Source: Ectopseudomonas oleovorans (GTDB lineage Bacteria; Pseudomonadota; Gammaproteobacteria; Pseudomonadales; Pseudomonadaceae). From it: a DNA stretch of 64,000 nucleotides. The stretch's first letter is position 1, and every line of letters begins with the position of its first letter. Below, piece after piece: positions 24,532-33,669 of this stretch. Location of the stretch: assembly GCF_003052605.1 (NCBI RefSeq), contig NZ_QASO01000121.1, forward strand, positions 39,860 to 103,859. The letters are read 5' to 3'. Both the position numbers and the translations under genes were made by a program. Under the pieces are notes generated by a model. It was not told the DNA's origin. It searched no databases and worked only from the letters and a program-made list of their open reading frames with translations.

Positions 24532-26304
24532 TCAGTCTGCATGCCGGGCATGACCCGGCATCGCCTCACCCCCATGATCGTTCAGGTAGGCATCGACCGC
24601 CGCGCCAACGGTCGGTTGCAGGTGCCGTGCCTGACCGTCGTGCAGTAGGCCGAAGCGCCGCAGCTTGTCCTTGAGCGGCCCCTTCACCTCGGCAAAATGC
24701 AGTTCGATGCCGGCTTCGGCGAGCATGCGCTCCAGTTCGCCGAGCATATCGGCAGAGGTCACGTCGATGCTGGTAACCGGTTCGGCCGCGATCACCACGC
24801 GGCGTACCGGCGCCGTAGCGCTCTCCAGCGCCTGCAGCAGGCATTGCTGAAACAGCTCGGCATTGGCGAAGAACAGCGGTGCGTCCCAGCGAAACAGCAA
24901 CAGACCGGGGATCTGCCGTGCATCGGGGTGTCGCTTGATGTCATGGTAGCCACGGATGCCCTCCACCTGGCCGAGCACGGTGTAGTACGGGCGCCAGCCG
25001 TCCCAGAGAAATTCGATCACCGCCAGCACCACGGCAATGCCGATGCCGGGGATCACGCCGAAGGTCACCACGCCGGCGAAGCAGGCCATCGACAGCCAGA
25101 ACTCCCATTGCTGCACGCGGAAGATGCGCAGCAGATCGCTGACCACGAACAGGCCGATAACGGCGGCAATCACCACCGCAGCCAAGGCACTGGTGGGCAG
25201 GTATTGCATCAGATCCGGGGCCAGCAACAGCAGTAGAGCGACACTCAGGGCGCCGACCACGCCGGCGATCTGGGTCTTGGCGCCTGCCGCTTCGGCCACC
25301 GGCGTGCGTGACGCGCTGCTGCTGATGGGGAAACCCTGGAACAGACCGCCAGCCAGGTTGGCCGCACCCAGGGCGACCAGCTCCTGATTGGGGTCTACCG
25401 GGCGTCCGGTACGGGCTGCGTAGGTGCGCGACAGCACGCTGGTGTCGGCGAACGCGACCAGGGCAACGGCGATACCACCCAGCACTACGCTGGCCAGATC
25501 GACACCGCTGAGCCAGGGCAGGGTGAAACTGGGTAGCCCCTGGGGCAGTTCGCCGAGCACCTGCACGCCCTGGCTATCGAGATCGAACAGAGCGACCGCC
25601 AGGGTTGCCAGGGTCACGGCGATGAGGATGCCGGGCAATTGCCGGAAGCGGCTCAGCAGCAGGATCAAGGTCAGGGTGCCGACGCCGACGAGCAGGCTGT
25701 AGAGATGAACCTGGCCCTCGCTCAGCGCGCTGACGATGGCCTGGATATCACTGAGCGGCCCCTGGCTGTCGATGTAGAAACCGAACAACTTGGGCGTCTG
25801 GCTAATCAGCACGCTCAGCGCGATGCCGTTCATGTAGCCATAGCGGATGGGCTTGGACAGCAGTTCGGTGATGAAGCCCAGGCGCAGCAATCCGGCAATC
25901 AGGCAGGTGAGGCCGGCCACTACGGCCATCATGCTGGCCAGCGTCACCGCACGCATCGGATCGCCGCCGGAGAGCGGTAGCACCACGGCGAGAATCAGCG
26001 CCGCCAGGGCCGAGTCCGGGCCGAGCACGAGAATCCGGCTTGGGCCGAACAGCGCGTAGGCCAGCAGCGGCACGATGGTCGCGTACAGACCATAGATGCC
26101 CGGCACGCCGGACGCCTCGGCATAGGCAATGCCCACCGGCACCAGCATGGTGGTCAGCACCAGGCCGGCGGCAATGTCCTTCGGCAGCCAGGCCAGGCGA
26201 TAGTCCCTGAGCGTTTGCAGCCCCGGAAGCCAGCGGAGCCAGCCGCGCTGTCGCGATAAGCGGGGAAGGGGCTTGTGTGGCGTGCTGGCTGGCGCTGGTG
26301 GCAT
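24532..26304 (-). CDS. SulP-family anion transporter with STAS domain
   Basis: A 590-residue inner-membrane transporter. The SulP core of 10-14 helices covers residues 40-430, with the signature GIYGLYATIVPLLAYALFGPS (read in parts, about 70-90) and GDSALA-like LGPDSALAALI. A C-terminal STAS domain (about 460-565, PVTSIDVTSADMLGEL) completes the family plan. Substrates in bacteria include sulfate, bicarbonate and dicarboxylates; none can be chosen here, and no carbonic anhydrase partner is adjacent. ATG 26304 is used over an overlapping GTG at 26307. Confidence 0.93.
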   Translation of the reverse strand: MPPAPASTPHKPLPRLSRQRGWLRWLPGLQTLRDYRLAWLPKDIAAGLVLTTMLVPVGIAYAEASGVPGIYGLYATIVPLLAYALFGPSRILVLGPDSALAALILAVVLPLSGGDPMRAVTLASMMAVVAGLTCLIAGLLRLGFITELLSKPIRYGYMNGIALSVLISQTPKLFGFYIDSQGPLSDIQAIVSALSEGQVHLYSLLVGVGTLTLILLLSRFRQLPGILIAVTLATLAVALFDLDSQGVQVLGELPQGLPSFTLPWLSGVDLASVVLGGIAVALVAFADTSVLSRTYAARTGRPVDPNQELVALGAANLAGGLFQGFPISSSASRTPVAEAAGAKTQIAGVVGALSVALLLLLAPDLMQYLPTSALAAVVIAAVIGLFVVSDLLRIFRVQQWEFWLSMACFAGVVTFGVIPGIGIAVVLAVIEFLWDGWRPYYTVLGQVEGIRGYHDIKRHPDARQIPGLLLFRWDAPLFFANAELFQQCLLQALESATAPVRRVVIAAEPVTSIDVTSADMLGELERMLAEAGIELHFAEVKGPLKDKLRRFGLLHDGQARHLQPTVGAAVDAYLNDHGGEAMPGHARHAD

Positions 26305-26483
26305 CACGGGTGGGCTCTGGCAGGATTACGTGCAAGTAAAGCGCAGAGCGCAGGTGCTTCACCATAGCTGCCAGGCGATGAAGGCGCATTCAGCATGCGC
26401 ATCAGACCAAAAGACCATTCATCCCGGCCCCCGGCTTGTTTTAGGCTGAAGACCAACGACAAGAACGACACGCGAGGATGCCC

Positions 26484-28130
26484 ATGTCGCAAGCGCTCCT
26501 GGATGCCTATGACTACCTGATCGTCGGTGCCGGTCCGGCCGGCTGTCTGTTGGCCAATCGGCTGTCTGCCGACCCTGGCGTCAGCGTGTTGCTGGTCGAG
26601 GCGGGTGGGCGTGACAACTACCCCTGGATCCACATTCCGGTCGGCTACCTCTACTGCATCGGCAATCCGCGTACCGACTGGTGCTACAGCACCGAGGCCG
26701 ATCCCGGTCTGCATGGCCGTTCGTTAAAGTACCCGCGTGGCCGCGTGCTTGGCGGCAGCTCGTCGATCAACGGCATGATCTATATGCGTGGCCAGGCCGC
26801 GGACTATGATGGCTGGGCTGCGGCGGGTAATCCCGGTTGGGCCTGGCGTGATGTGTTGCCGCTGTTCAAACGCTCGGAGAATCATTTTGCTGGCACCAGC
26901 GAATGGCACGGTGGCGACGGCGAATGGCGGGTCGAGCGCCAGCGTTTGTCGTGGGAGATTCTCGAGGCCTTCCGTGAGGCAGCGGAGCAGAGTGGTATTG
27001 CCAGCGTCGATGATTTCAACGGTGGGGATAACGAAGGCTGCAGCTACTTTCAGGTCAACCAGAAGCGCGGTGTGCGCTGGAATGCCTCCAAGGCCTTTCT
27101 GCGCGATATTCGCCAGCGCCCCAATCTGCAGGTGCTGACCGGCGCCGAAGCCGAACGGCTGGAGCTGGAGGGCGGTCGCGCCCGTGCCCTGCATCTGCGC
27201 AGCCAGGGGCGGGCGCTGCGGGTGGCGGCACGTCGCGAGATCATCCTGTGTGCCGGCGCCATCGGCTCACCGGTCTTGCTGCAGCGTTCCGGCATCGGCC
27301 CACGGCCGCTGCTCGAACGCCTGGGCATCGGCGTCAGGCACGAGCTGCCAGGTGTCGGTGAGAGCCTGCAGGATCACCTGCAACTGCGCCTGATCTATCG
27401 CGTCGAGGGCGTGAAGACGCTCAACCGCATTGCAGCCACCCCCTGGGGCAAGCTGGGCATGGGCCTGGAGTACCTGCTCAGGCGCAGCGGGCCGCTGTCC
27501 ATGGCGCCCAGCCAGCTTGGTGCCTTCGCCAAGTCCGACCTCGGCCAGGCGCGCGCCAACCTGCAGTATCACGTGCAGCCATTGTCGCTGGAGCGCTTTG
27601 GCGAGCCCTTGCACGATTTTCCGGCCTTCACCGCATCGGTATGCAACCTGCGCCCGACCAGCCGCGGCAGCGTTCAGATTGCCTCCGTCGATACCAGCGT
27701 AGCCCCGCTGATACGGCCAAACTACCTCAGTGACGAACGGGATCTACAGGTGGCGACCGATGCCATTCGCCTGACCCGGCGCATCGTCGCCGCGCCCGCC
27801 CTGGCCCGCTACCGGCCCGAGGAATACAAGCCGGGGCCGCAGTACCAGAGCGAGGAGGACCTGCAGCGTGCTGCGGGCGAGATCGGCACTACCATCTTCC
27901 ACCCGGTCGGCACCTGCGCCATGGGCCAGGGCCGTGAAGCGGTGGTCGATGCGCGTCTGCGCGTGCATGGTATCGCCGGTTTGCGTGTGGTCGACGCGTC
28001 GATCATGCCGAGCATCACCTCGGGCAATACCTGCTCGCCGGTACTGATGATCGCGGAAAAGGCCGCGCAGATGATCGCCGCCGATGCGCGAGCGGCGATA
28101 AGCTTGGTGCCGCAGTGCGAGCCTGGTTGA
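26484..28130 (+). CDS. GMC-family FAD-dependent alcohol/choline dehydrogenase
   Basis: A 548-residue flavoprotein of the glucose-methanol-choline family. FAD-binding motif YLIVGAGPAGCLLANRLS (about 11-28), GMC signature 1 PRGRVLGGSSSINGMIYMRG (about 82-101), signature 2 near GAIGSPVLLQRSGIGP, and the C-terminal active-site histidines in IFHPVGTCAMG (about 469) and the GNTCSPV segment are all seen. GAGGA precedes ATG 26484 by 5 bases. It resembles alcohol dehydrogenases of the AlkJ group more than betA, with no bet genes nearby. It would oxidise an alcohol and pass electrons to the quinone pool. Confidence 0.92.
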   Translation: MSQALLDAYDYLIVGAGPAGCLLANRLSADPGVSVLLVEAGGRDNYPWIHIPVGYLYCIGNPRTDWCYSTEADPGLHGRSLKYPRGRVLGGSSSINGMIYMRGQAADYDGWAAAGNPGWAWRDVLPLFKRSENHFAGTSEWHGGDGEWRVERQRLSWEILEAFREAAEQSGIASVDDFNGGDNEGCSYFQVNQKRGVRWNASKAFLRDIRQRPNLQVLTGAEAERLELEGGRARALHLRSQGRALRVAARREIILCAGAIGSPVLLQRSGIGPRPLLERLGIGVRHELPGVGESLQDHLQLRLIYRVEGVKTLNRIAATPWGKLGMGLEYLLRRSGPLSMAPSQLGAFAKSDLGQARANLQYHVQPLSLERFGEPLHDFPAFTASVCNLRPTSRGSVQIASVDTSVAPLIRPNYLSDERDLQVATDAIRLTRRIVAAPALARYRPEEYKPGPQYQSEEDLQRAAGEIGTTIFHPVGTCAMGQGREAVVDARLRVHGIAGLRVVDASIMPSITSGNTCSPVLMIAEKAAQMIAADARAAISLVPQCEPG

Positions 28131-28192
28131 GGGGTGAGCGCGTGACCGCTCGACCGAGGTGCCTCGGTGGGCGTGGCTGACTGGAGGCGAAC

Positions 28193-29125
28193 ATGGCTCT
28201 GCGTGTAGCGCTGCTCGGGTTGGGCTTGTTTCAGGTCGCCACGGGCGTAGTCGCTGGCGACCTGGCGTTGGACCAGCGCGCCCTGCTCCTGGAGGGCGAT
28301 AGGTTGCCGCGTGAGGCAGCCCTGGATCGTCTCAGCAGGTGCGCTTCGCTTTTCGCGAGGCGGCGCCTGAGGCCGGCGAGTGGCCGCTGTGGTCGCGCAC
28401 CTGCGGCATCCAGGGGAGCTGGGACGACGCCGGCCTCGAGCGCGCGGCGAGGGGTTGCTGATGGGGATGGATCGTGCGCTGGGCGGACAGTGGATCGGTG
28501 GTGTGCTGGGTGGAGTGGCGCGTGCCCGGCTGGATCATGATCAGGGTCATGGCCGCACCGACAGTCGTTACCTTGGGGTCTACGCCGCGACTCGGGTATA
28601 CAGCCAGTTGGGGTTCGGCTCGGGTTGCTGCACGGCTGGCATGAGCTGGAACGGCGCGATAACGCGTGCAGTTGGCAGCTGTTTGGCGAAAGCAGTTACG
28701 CCATGGACTATCGCAATTTCACCTTGGAGCCATTTGCCGGCCTGGCGTTAGTGCATCTGGATGCCGACGCCCGTCGTTTCGACGGACAGCGCCTGGTGGC
28801 AGCGTACGAGCAGGCTGGCTACCTGACGCTTGGCTGGCGCCTGGCCGCACCCTGGCACTGGCAACAGCGCAACTGGGTAGGGCGTGCCAGTCTGGCGCTG
28901 CGGCAGAACCTGGGCAGCGACCGCTTGCGTGACGAGGCGGTCGACGGCCAGGGCGTACTCCAGCAGATGCACAGTCGTGAGTTCGAGCGCAGCAGCCTGC
29001 GTCTTGATCTGAGTCTGGATCATGAGCTCAGCCGCAGTCTCTACCTGGGCCTGACCTATGTGGGCCATTACGCCGAAGACGCGCGCGACAACGCCTTGGT
29101 CGCACGCCTGAGCCTGAAGTTCTGA
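28193..29125 (+). pseudogene. Frameshifted autotransporter beta-barrel remnant
   Basis: The region reads as an autotransporter translocator split over three frames. A signal-like start (ALRVALLGLGLFQVATGVVAG) lies at 28193 in one frame. REAAPEAGEWPLWSRTCG...GSWDD follows from about 28336 in the next. GLLMGMDRALGGQWIGGVLGG to RVYSQLGFG follows from about 28452 in the third. The first frame resumes near 28625 with LLHGWHELE...FGESSYAMDYRNFTLEPFAGLALVHLD and ends in LSLKF. The terminal aromatic residue is typical of outer-membrane barrels. There is no room for a passenger domain. At least three frameshifts make it non-functional, unless the read is in error. Confidence 0.75.
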
Positions 29126-29305
29126 GCGCGCCCCCGCCGGTCAGCCAGCGGGCTGCCAGGGGGGCTTCGAGTCGGGTATACTCTCCGGCTTTTCAGAAAC
29201 TTTGCGGTCACGGCTCTTGCCGTGCTCGGCCAGGGCAGCGCATTAGTCGCCCGGGCGAGCCGGATTGGGCCGTTTCGCGTCTTTTGCCCGAGAGTGCTGC
29301 CCACC

Positions 29306-30401
29306 ATGGAAATCAATCCGATCCTCAACAGCATCAAGGACCTGTCCGAGCGAACCCAGTCAATTCGGGGGTATCTTTGACTACGATCACAAGCATGAAC
29401 GCCTGGTCGAAGTAAACCGCGAGCTGGAAGACGCCAGCGTCTGGAACAAGCCCGAGTACGCCCAAGCCCTGGGCCGTGAGCGCGCCATGCTGGCGCAGAT
29501 CGTCGAAACCATCGACGACCTCACCGGCAGCCTGGCCGATTCCAAAGATCTGCTGGAAATGGCTGCTGAAGAAAACGACGAAGGCGCCGTGAACGATATC
29601 GCCGCCGAAGTCGAGCGCCTGCGCGAAATCCTCGAGAAGCTGGAATTCCGCCGCATGTTCAGCGGCGAGATGGACCCGAACAACTGCTACCTGGATATCC
29701 AGGCCGGTTCCGGCGGCACCGAGGCCCAGGACTGGGCCAACATCCTGCTGCGCATGTACCTGCGCTGGGCCGACAAGCGCGGCTTTGACGCCACCATCAT
29801 CGAGCTGTCCGAGGGTGAAGTCGCCGGTATCAAGGGTGCCACCGTGCACATCAAGGGCGAATATGCCTTCGGCTGGCTGCGCACCGAGAGCGGCGTGCAC
29901 CGCCTGGTGCGCAAGAGCCCGTTCGACTCCGGCGCGCGTCGCCACACCTCGTTCTCGGCGGTGTTCGTCTCGCCCGAGATCGACGACAAGGTCGAGATCG
30001 AGATCAACCCGGCCGACCTGCGCATCGACACCTACCGCTCCTCCGGTGCCGGTGGCCAGCACGTCAACACCACCGACTCGGCGGTGCGCATCACCCACGT
30101 ACCGACCAATACCGTGGTCGCGTGTCAGAACGAACGCTCCCAGCACGCCAACAAGGATACGGCGATGAAGATGCTGCGGGCCAAGCTCTACGAGCTGGAG
30201 ATGCAAAAGCGCAACGCGGCCTCTCAGGCGCTGGAAGACAGCAAGTCCGATATCGGCTGGGGTCATCAGATCCGCTCCTACGTGCTCGATGACTCGCGCA
30301 TCAAGGACCTGCGTACCGGCGTCGAGCGTAGCGACTGCCAGAAAGTCCTCGATGGCGACCTCGACGGCTATCTCGAGGCCAGCCTCAAGCAGGGCCTGTA
30401 A
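29306..30401 (+). CDS. prfB: Peptide chain release factor 2 (programmed +1 frameshift)
   Basis: RF2 (364 residues) ends translation at UGA and UAA. The ORF starts at ATG 29306, meets an in-frame TGA at 29378-29380 after 24 codons, and continues in the +1 frame from GAC 29379; the spliced coordinates are 29306-29377 plus 29379-30401. The RF2 specificity tripeptide is in RKSPFDSGARR and the hydrolysis motif is GGQ in SSGAGGQHVNTTDSAV. lysS follows, the usual order. Expression is autoregulated by frameshifting. Confidence 0.97.
29367..29381 (+). promoter_or_regulatory. prfB autoregulatory frameshift site
   Basis: GGGGG (29367-29371) acts as the internal Shine-Dalgarno, then TAT, the slippery CTT (29375-29377), stop TGA and C: GGGGGTATCTTTGAC. 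This matches the E. coli arrangement, in which scarce RF2 lets the ribosome slip forward one base. Confidence 0.95.
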
Positions 30402-30411
30402 GCCTTACCCT

Positions 30412-30473
30412 GTAGGAGCCAGCTTGCTGGCGATCACGCTCTCGAAGCGCATCGCCAGCAAGCTGGCTCCTAC
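30412..30473 (+). repeat. GTAGGAGCC-type REP hairpin between prfB and lysS
   Basis: GTAGGAGCCAGCTTGCTGGC (from 30412) pairs with the reverse complement ending at 30473; the 23-base arms match perfectly around an 16-base loop. The same REP type lies inside both 158-bp miniature elements and a diverged one is at 63290. Confidence 0.85.
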
Positions 30474-30516
30474 CAAACCCCCATTTGCATATACACGCCA
30501 GGCAGATAAAACGACC

Positions 30517-32019
30517 ATGAGCGACCAACAACTCGACCACAACGAGCTGCAACAGGAAGAAAACAAGCTGATTGCCCAGCGCAAAGAGAAGCTTGCTGCC
30601 GTCCGTGAGCAGGGCAATGCCTTCCCCAACGATTTCCGCCGTGACAGCCTGTGCGCCGACCTGCAGAAACAGTACGCGGAGAAGACCAAGGAAGAGCTGG
30701 AAGCGGCCGCCATCCCGGTCAAGGTCGCCGGGCGCATCATGCTCAACCGTGGCGCCTTCATGGTTATCCAGGACACCTCCGGGCGCCTGCAGGTCTACGT
30801 CAACCGCAAGACCCTGCCAGCCGAGCAGCTGGAAGCGGTCAAGCACTTCGACCTGGGCGACATCATCGCCGCCGAGGGCACCCTGGCCCGCTCGGGCAAG
30901 GGCGACCTGTACGTCGACATGCACAACGTGCGCCTGCTGACCAAGTCACTGCGTCCGCTGCCGGACAAGCACCACGGACTGACCGACACCGAGCAGCGCT
31001 ACCGTCAGCGCTACGTCGACCTGATCGTCAATGAGGAAGTGCGCCACACCTTCCGCGTGCGTTCGCAGGTGATCGCGCACATCCGTCGTTTCCTCAACGA
31101 GCGCGGTTTCCTCGAAGTGGAAACCCCGATGCTGCAGACCATCCCCGGCGGCGCTGTGGCCAAGCCGTTCGAGACCCATCACAATGCGCTGGATATGCAG
31201 ATGTTCCTGCGTATCGCCCCGGAGCTGTACCTCAAGCGTCTGGTGGTCGGTGGCTTCGAGAAAGTCTTCGAGATCAACCGCAACTTCCGTAACGAAGGCG
31301 TCTCGACCCGGCACAACCCCGAGTTCACCATGCTCGAGTTCTACCAGGCCTATGCCGACTACCGCGACAACATGGACCTCACCGAAGAGCTGTTCCGCGA
31401 GTTGGCCCTGGCCGTGCTGGGCAGTACCGACGTGCCCTATGGCGACAAGGTATTCCACTTCGGCGAGCCGTTCGTGCGCCTGTCGGTGTACGACTCCATC
31501 CTCAAGTACAACCCGGACATCACCGAGGCTGACCTCAACGACGTCGAGAAGGCCCGCGCCATTGCCAAGAAGGCCGGCGCCAAGGTGCTCGGCCACGAAG
31601 GCCAGGGCAAGCTGCAGGTGATGATTTTCGAAGAGCTGGTGGAGAGCAAGCTGGAGCAGCCGCACTTCATCACCGAGTATCCGTTCGAAGTGTCGCCACT
31701 GGCGCGTCGTAACGACGACAATCCCAACGTCACCGACCGCTTCGAGCTGTTCATCGGTGGTCGTGAGATCGCCAACGCCTACTCCGAGCTCAATGACGCC
31801 GAAGATCAGGCCGAGCGTTTCCTCGCCCAGGTGGCCGAGAAGGACGCCGGTGATGACGAAGCCATGCACTATGACGCCGACTTCATCCGCGCCCTGGAGT
31901 ACGGCATGCCGCCGACGGCTGGTGAAGGCATCGGTATCGACCGCCTGGTGATGCTGCTGACCAACTCACCGTCGATCCGCGACGTCATCCTGTTCCCGCA
32001 TATGCGTCCGCAGGCTTGA
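30517..32019 (+). CDS. lysS: Lysyl-tRNA synthetase, class II
   Basis: A 500-residue class II synthetase. The OB-fold anticodon-binding domain spans about 60-150. Catalytic motif 1 (FLNERGFLEVETPML, about 190), motif 2 (FRNEGVSTRHNPEFTMLEFYQAY, read in parts, about 262-282) and motif 3 (GEGIGIDRLVMLL, about 470) are intact. Start ATG 30517 gives the usual MSDQQLDHNELQQEEN N terminus. Its terminator downstream is split by a mobile element. Confidence 0.98.
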   Translation: MSDQQLDHNELQQEENKLIAQRKEKLAAVREQGNAFPNDFRRDSLCADLQKQYAEKTKEELEAAAIPVKVAGRIMLNRGAFMVIQDTSGRLQVYVNRKTLPAEQLEAVKHFDLGDIIAAEGTLARSGKGDLYVDMHNVRLLTKSLRPLPDKHHGLTDTEQRYRQRYVDLIVNEEVRHTFRVRSQVIAHIRRFLNERGFLEVETPMLQTIPGGAVAKPFETHHNALDMQMFLRIAPELYLKRLVVGGFEKVFEINRNFRNEGVSTRHNPEFTMLEFYQAYADYRDNMDLTEELFRELALAVLGSTDVPYGDKVFHFGEPFVRLSVYDSILKYNPDITEADLNDVEKARAIAKKAGAKVLGHEGQGKLQVMIFEELVESKLEQPHFITEYPFEVSPLARRNDDNPNVTDRFELFIGGREIANAYSELNDAEDQAERFLAQVAEKDAGDDEAMHYDADFIRALEYGMPPTAGEGIGIDRLVMLLTNSPSIRDVILFPHMRPQA

Positions 32020-32030
32020 TGCCAGACAGA

Positions 32031-32221
32031 AAGCCGCCTTCGGGCTAATGCCGGTCAGTTAAGCCGTTGCACTCGATTTTTGTAGGAGCCGGCTTGCCGG
32101 CGATCCGCCATAAAAAGCATCGCCAGCAAGCTGGCTCCTACGAAAAGCGCCCCCTCTACTGCAAGTAGGAGGGGGTGGTGACGAACTTATCTGATCAGCA
32201 TTAGCCTTCGGGCGGCTTTTT
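32031..32221 (+). terminator. lysS terminator split by an insertion
   Basis: The left arm AAAGCCGCCTTCGGGC (from 32030) and right arm GCCTTCGGGCGGCTTTTT (32204-32221) would join, minus the duplicated 10 bases, into an AGCCGCC-TTCG-GGCGGCT hairpin with a T run. A 158-bp element occupies the middle. The right part still has a T run but the stem halves are now about 160 bases apart. Confidence 0.75.
32046..32203 (+). mobile_element. 158-bp miniature element (copy 1) in the lysS terminator
   Basis: The element begins TAATGCCGGTCAGTTAAG and ends with a right end whose reverse complement is TAATGCTGATCAGATAAG (15 of 18 match). It is flanked on both sides by the exact 10-bp duplication GCCTTCGGGC (32036-32045 and 32204-32213). 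Inside lie a GTAGGAGCC REP hairpin and a CCCCCTCTACT/AGTAGGAGGGGG hairpin. It encodes no protein. A second copy at 52249-52406 has the same length and differs at three positions. These are the marks of a non-autonomous transposon (MITE). Confidence 0.88.
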
Positions 32222-32352
32222 GCTACTTGTCGTTATGCATTTCGCGGCGATTTCGCTGGGTGCCTGGCCTGTAAGCGAAACGGAGCCTTTTGCTTGCCTG
32301 TCCAAGCCATTACTCTCCCTGTCATAACTAGAACGTAGAGGGTCGACCCACC

Positions 32353-33066
32353 GTGAGCTCCGTGCCCGCGCCCCCGAATGCCACCCGGGCAGCCAATGCC
32401 GTCGCCGAAAGCGTCCAGTACCAGGGCCGCAAGGCCAGTCGCCAGGGCAGCGAGCAGCGCCGTCAGGCGATTCTCGATGCCGCCATGCGCATCATCGTGC
32501 GCGATGGCGTGCGCGCCGTGCGCCATCGCGCTGTGGCGGCCGAGGCGCAGGTACCCTTGTCGGCCACGACCTACTATTTCAAGGACATCGATGACCTGAT
32601 CACCGATACCTTCGCCCAGTTCGTCGAGCGCAGCGCTGCGCAGATGGCGGCATTCTGGGCCGGTACCCAGGGTGTGCTGGAGGAGATGGTCGGGCGCCTG
32701 GATGGCAGCGAGCAGGCGCGTCGGCAATTGGCTGACGAAATCGCCGCTCTGGCGGTGCAGTACGTGCAGCGCCAATTGCGTGAGCGTCGTGATCACCTGA
32801 TCGCCGAGCAGGCATTCCAGCAGGAAGTCTTGCTCAATCCGCGACTGCGCGAGCTGGTGCGAGCTCACCGGCAGATCCTGCAGCAGGGGGTCACCCACTT
32901 CTTCGAGGTGCTGGGCTCGCGCCAGCCTGAACAGGACGCCGTGCTGTTGACGGCCGCCATCGTGCGGATGGAGTATCAGGGCCTGCTAGACGGTGTAGAG
33001 CACCTGGACAGCCAAGGAATGCTGGCCATCCTTAAACGCTACATGAATCTGGTTCTGGGGTTGTAA
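32353..33066 (+). CDS. TetR-family transcriptional regulator
   Basis: A 237-residue regulator. The TetR N-terminal helix-turn-helix is at about 36-82 (RRQAILDAAMRIIVRDGVRAVRHRAVAAEAQVPLSATTYYF read in parts). A 30-residue leader precedes it, and the C-terminal 150 residues form the ligand domain. GTG is the start. The gene lies between lysS and a lipoprotein gene, an order I recall from P. aeruginosa (PA3699 position). Target and ligand are unknown. Confidence 0.92.
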   Translation: MSSVPAPPNATRAANAVAESVQYQGRKASRQGSEQRRQAILDAAMRIIVRDGVRAVRHRAVAAEAQVPLSATTYYFKDIDDLITDTFAQFVERSAAQMAAFWAGTQGVLEEMVGRLDGSEQARRQLADEIAALAVQYVQRQLRERRDHLIAEQAFQQEVLLNPRLRELVRAHRQILQQGVTHFFEVLGSRQPEQDAVLLTAAIVRMEYQGLLDGVEHLDSQGMLAILKRYMNLVLGL

Positions 33067-33109
33067 ACCGTCGATCATCGGGTCGAACGGTCTTCACAAG
33101 GAGAGCGTA

Positions 33110-33661
33110 ATGAAAGCCTGGCGCGCATTGGTCGCCCTGTCCTTCCTGCTGTTGAGTGGTTGCCTGGTTACCTTCAAGGACCCGATTCCGGCCAACGAGG
33201 CTGCCCCGATACCTCTGCTGGGCGAATGGACCCGGCAGGACGAGTGGGGCGACCAGCTATTTCTGGAGATCACCCGTGCCGGCTCCAACCTCTACCTGGC
33301 GCGTATCTATGAAGGCAGCGCGGACAACGAAAGCAGCTTCGAGGAGTTCGGTTTCACCGTCGCTCATCATGGCCGCCGCTGGTACCTCTCGGCGGGCCTG
33401 CCGAAGAGCCTGGGGGCCAATTTCGCCATTGCCGGTTTCGAGTTGACCAAGGACAACGAGCTGGTGCTGTACAACCTCGACACCGACCGCATTCTTCAGG
33501 ATATGGAAAAGGGCCTGCTGGAAGGGCAGACCGTTTCCATGCCCGAAGCGGACGGCGCACTGATCACCAGCCCGCTGGACAAGGTATTCGCCTATCTCGA
33601 TGACCCGGCCAATGCCGACCTGTTCGTCGAGGTGGCGCGTTACCAGCGGGTGGCCGAATAG
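33110..33661 (+). CDS. Putative lipoprotein
   Basis: A 183-residue protein with a lipoprotein signal: ALVALSFLLLSGC with the lipidated cysteine near residue 19 (lipobox LLSGC). The mature part is beta-rich with WTRQDEWGDQLFLEI and RRWYLSAGLPKSLGANFAI. I recognise no domain; a homologous position exists in P. aeruginosa (PA3698). AAGGAGAG precedes the ATG. The next gene starts 8 bases after its stop, so they are co-transcribed. Confidence 0.85.
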   Translation: MKAWRALVALSFLLLSGCLVTFKDPIPANEAAPIPLLGEWTRQDEWGDQLFLEITRAGSNLYLARIYEGSADNESSFEEFGFTVAHHGRRWYLSAGLPKSLGANFAIAGFELTKDNELVLYNLDTDRILQDMEKGLLEGQTVSMPEADGALITSPLDKVFAYLDDPANADLFVEVARYQRVAE

Positions 33662-33669
33662 GAATCGTA

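Noticed and set aside
29378..29380. Apparent nonsense mutation early in prfB
   Set aside because: The TGA belongs to the known autoregulatory frameshift of release factor 2, with its internal ribosome site and CTT slippery codon.
32046..32203. Interpretation of the 158-bp sequence as a simple terminator or REP cluster
   Set aside because: Terminal inverted repeats, equal length in two places and exact but different 10-bp flanking duplications point to transposition.
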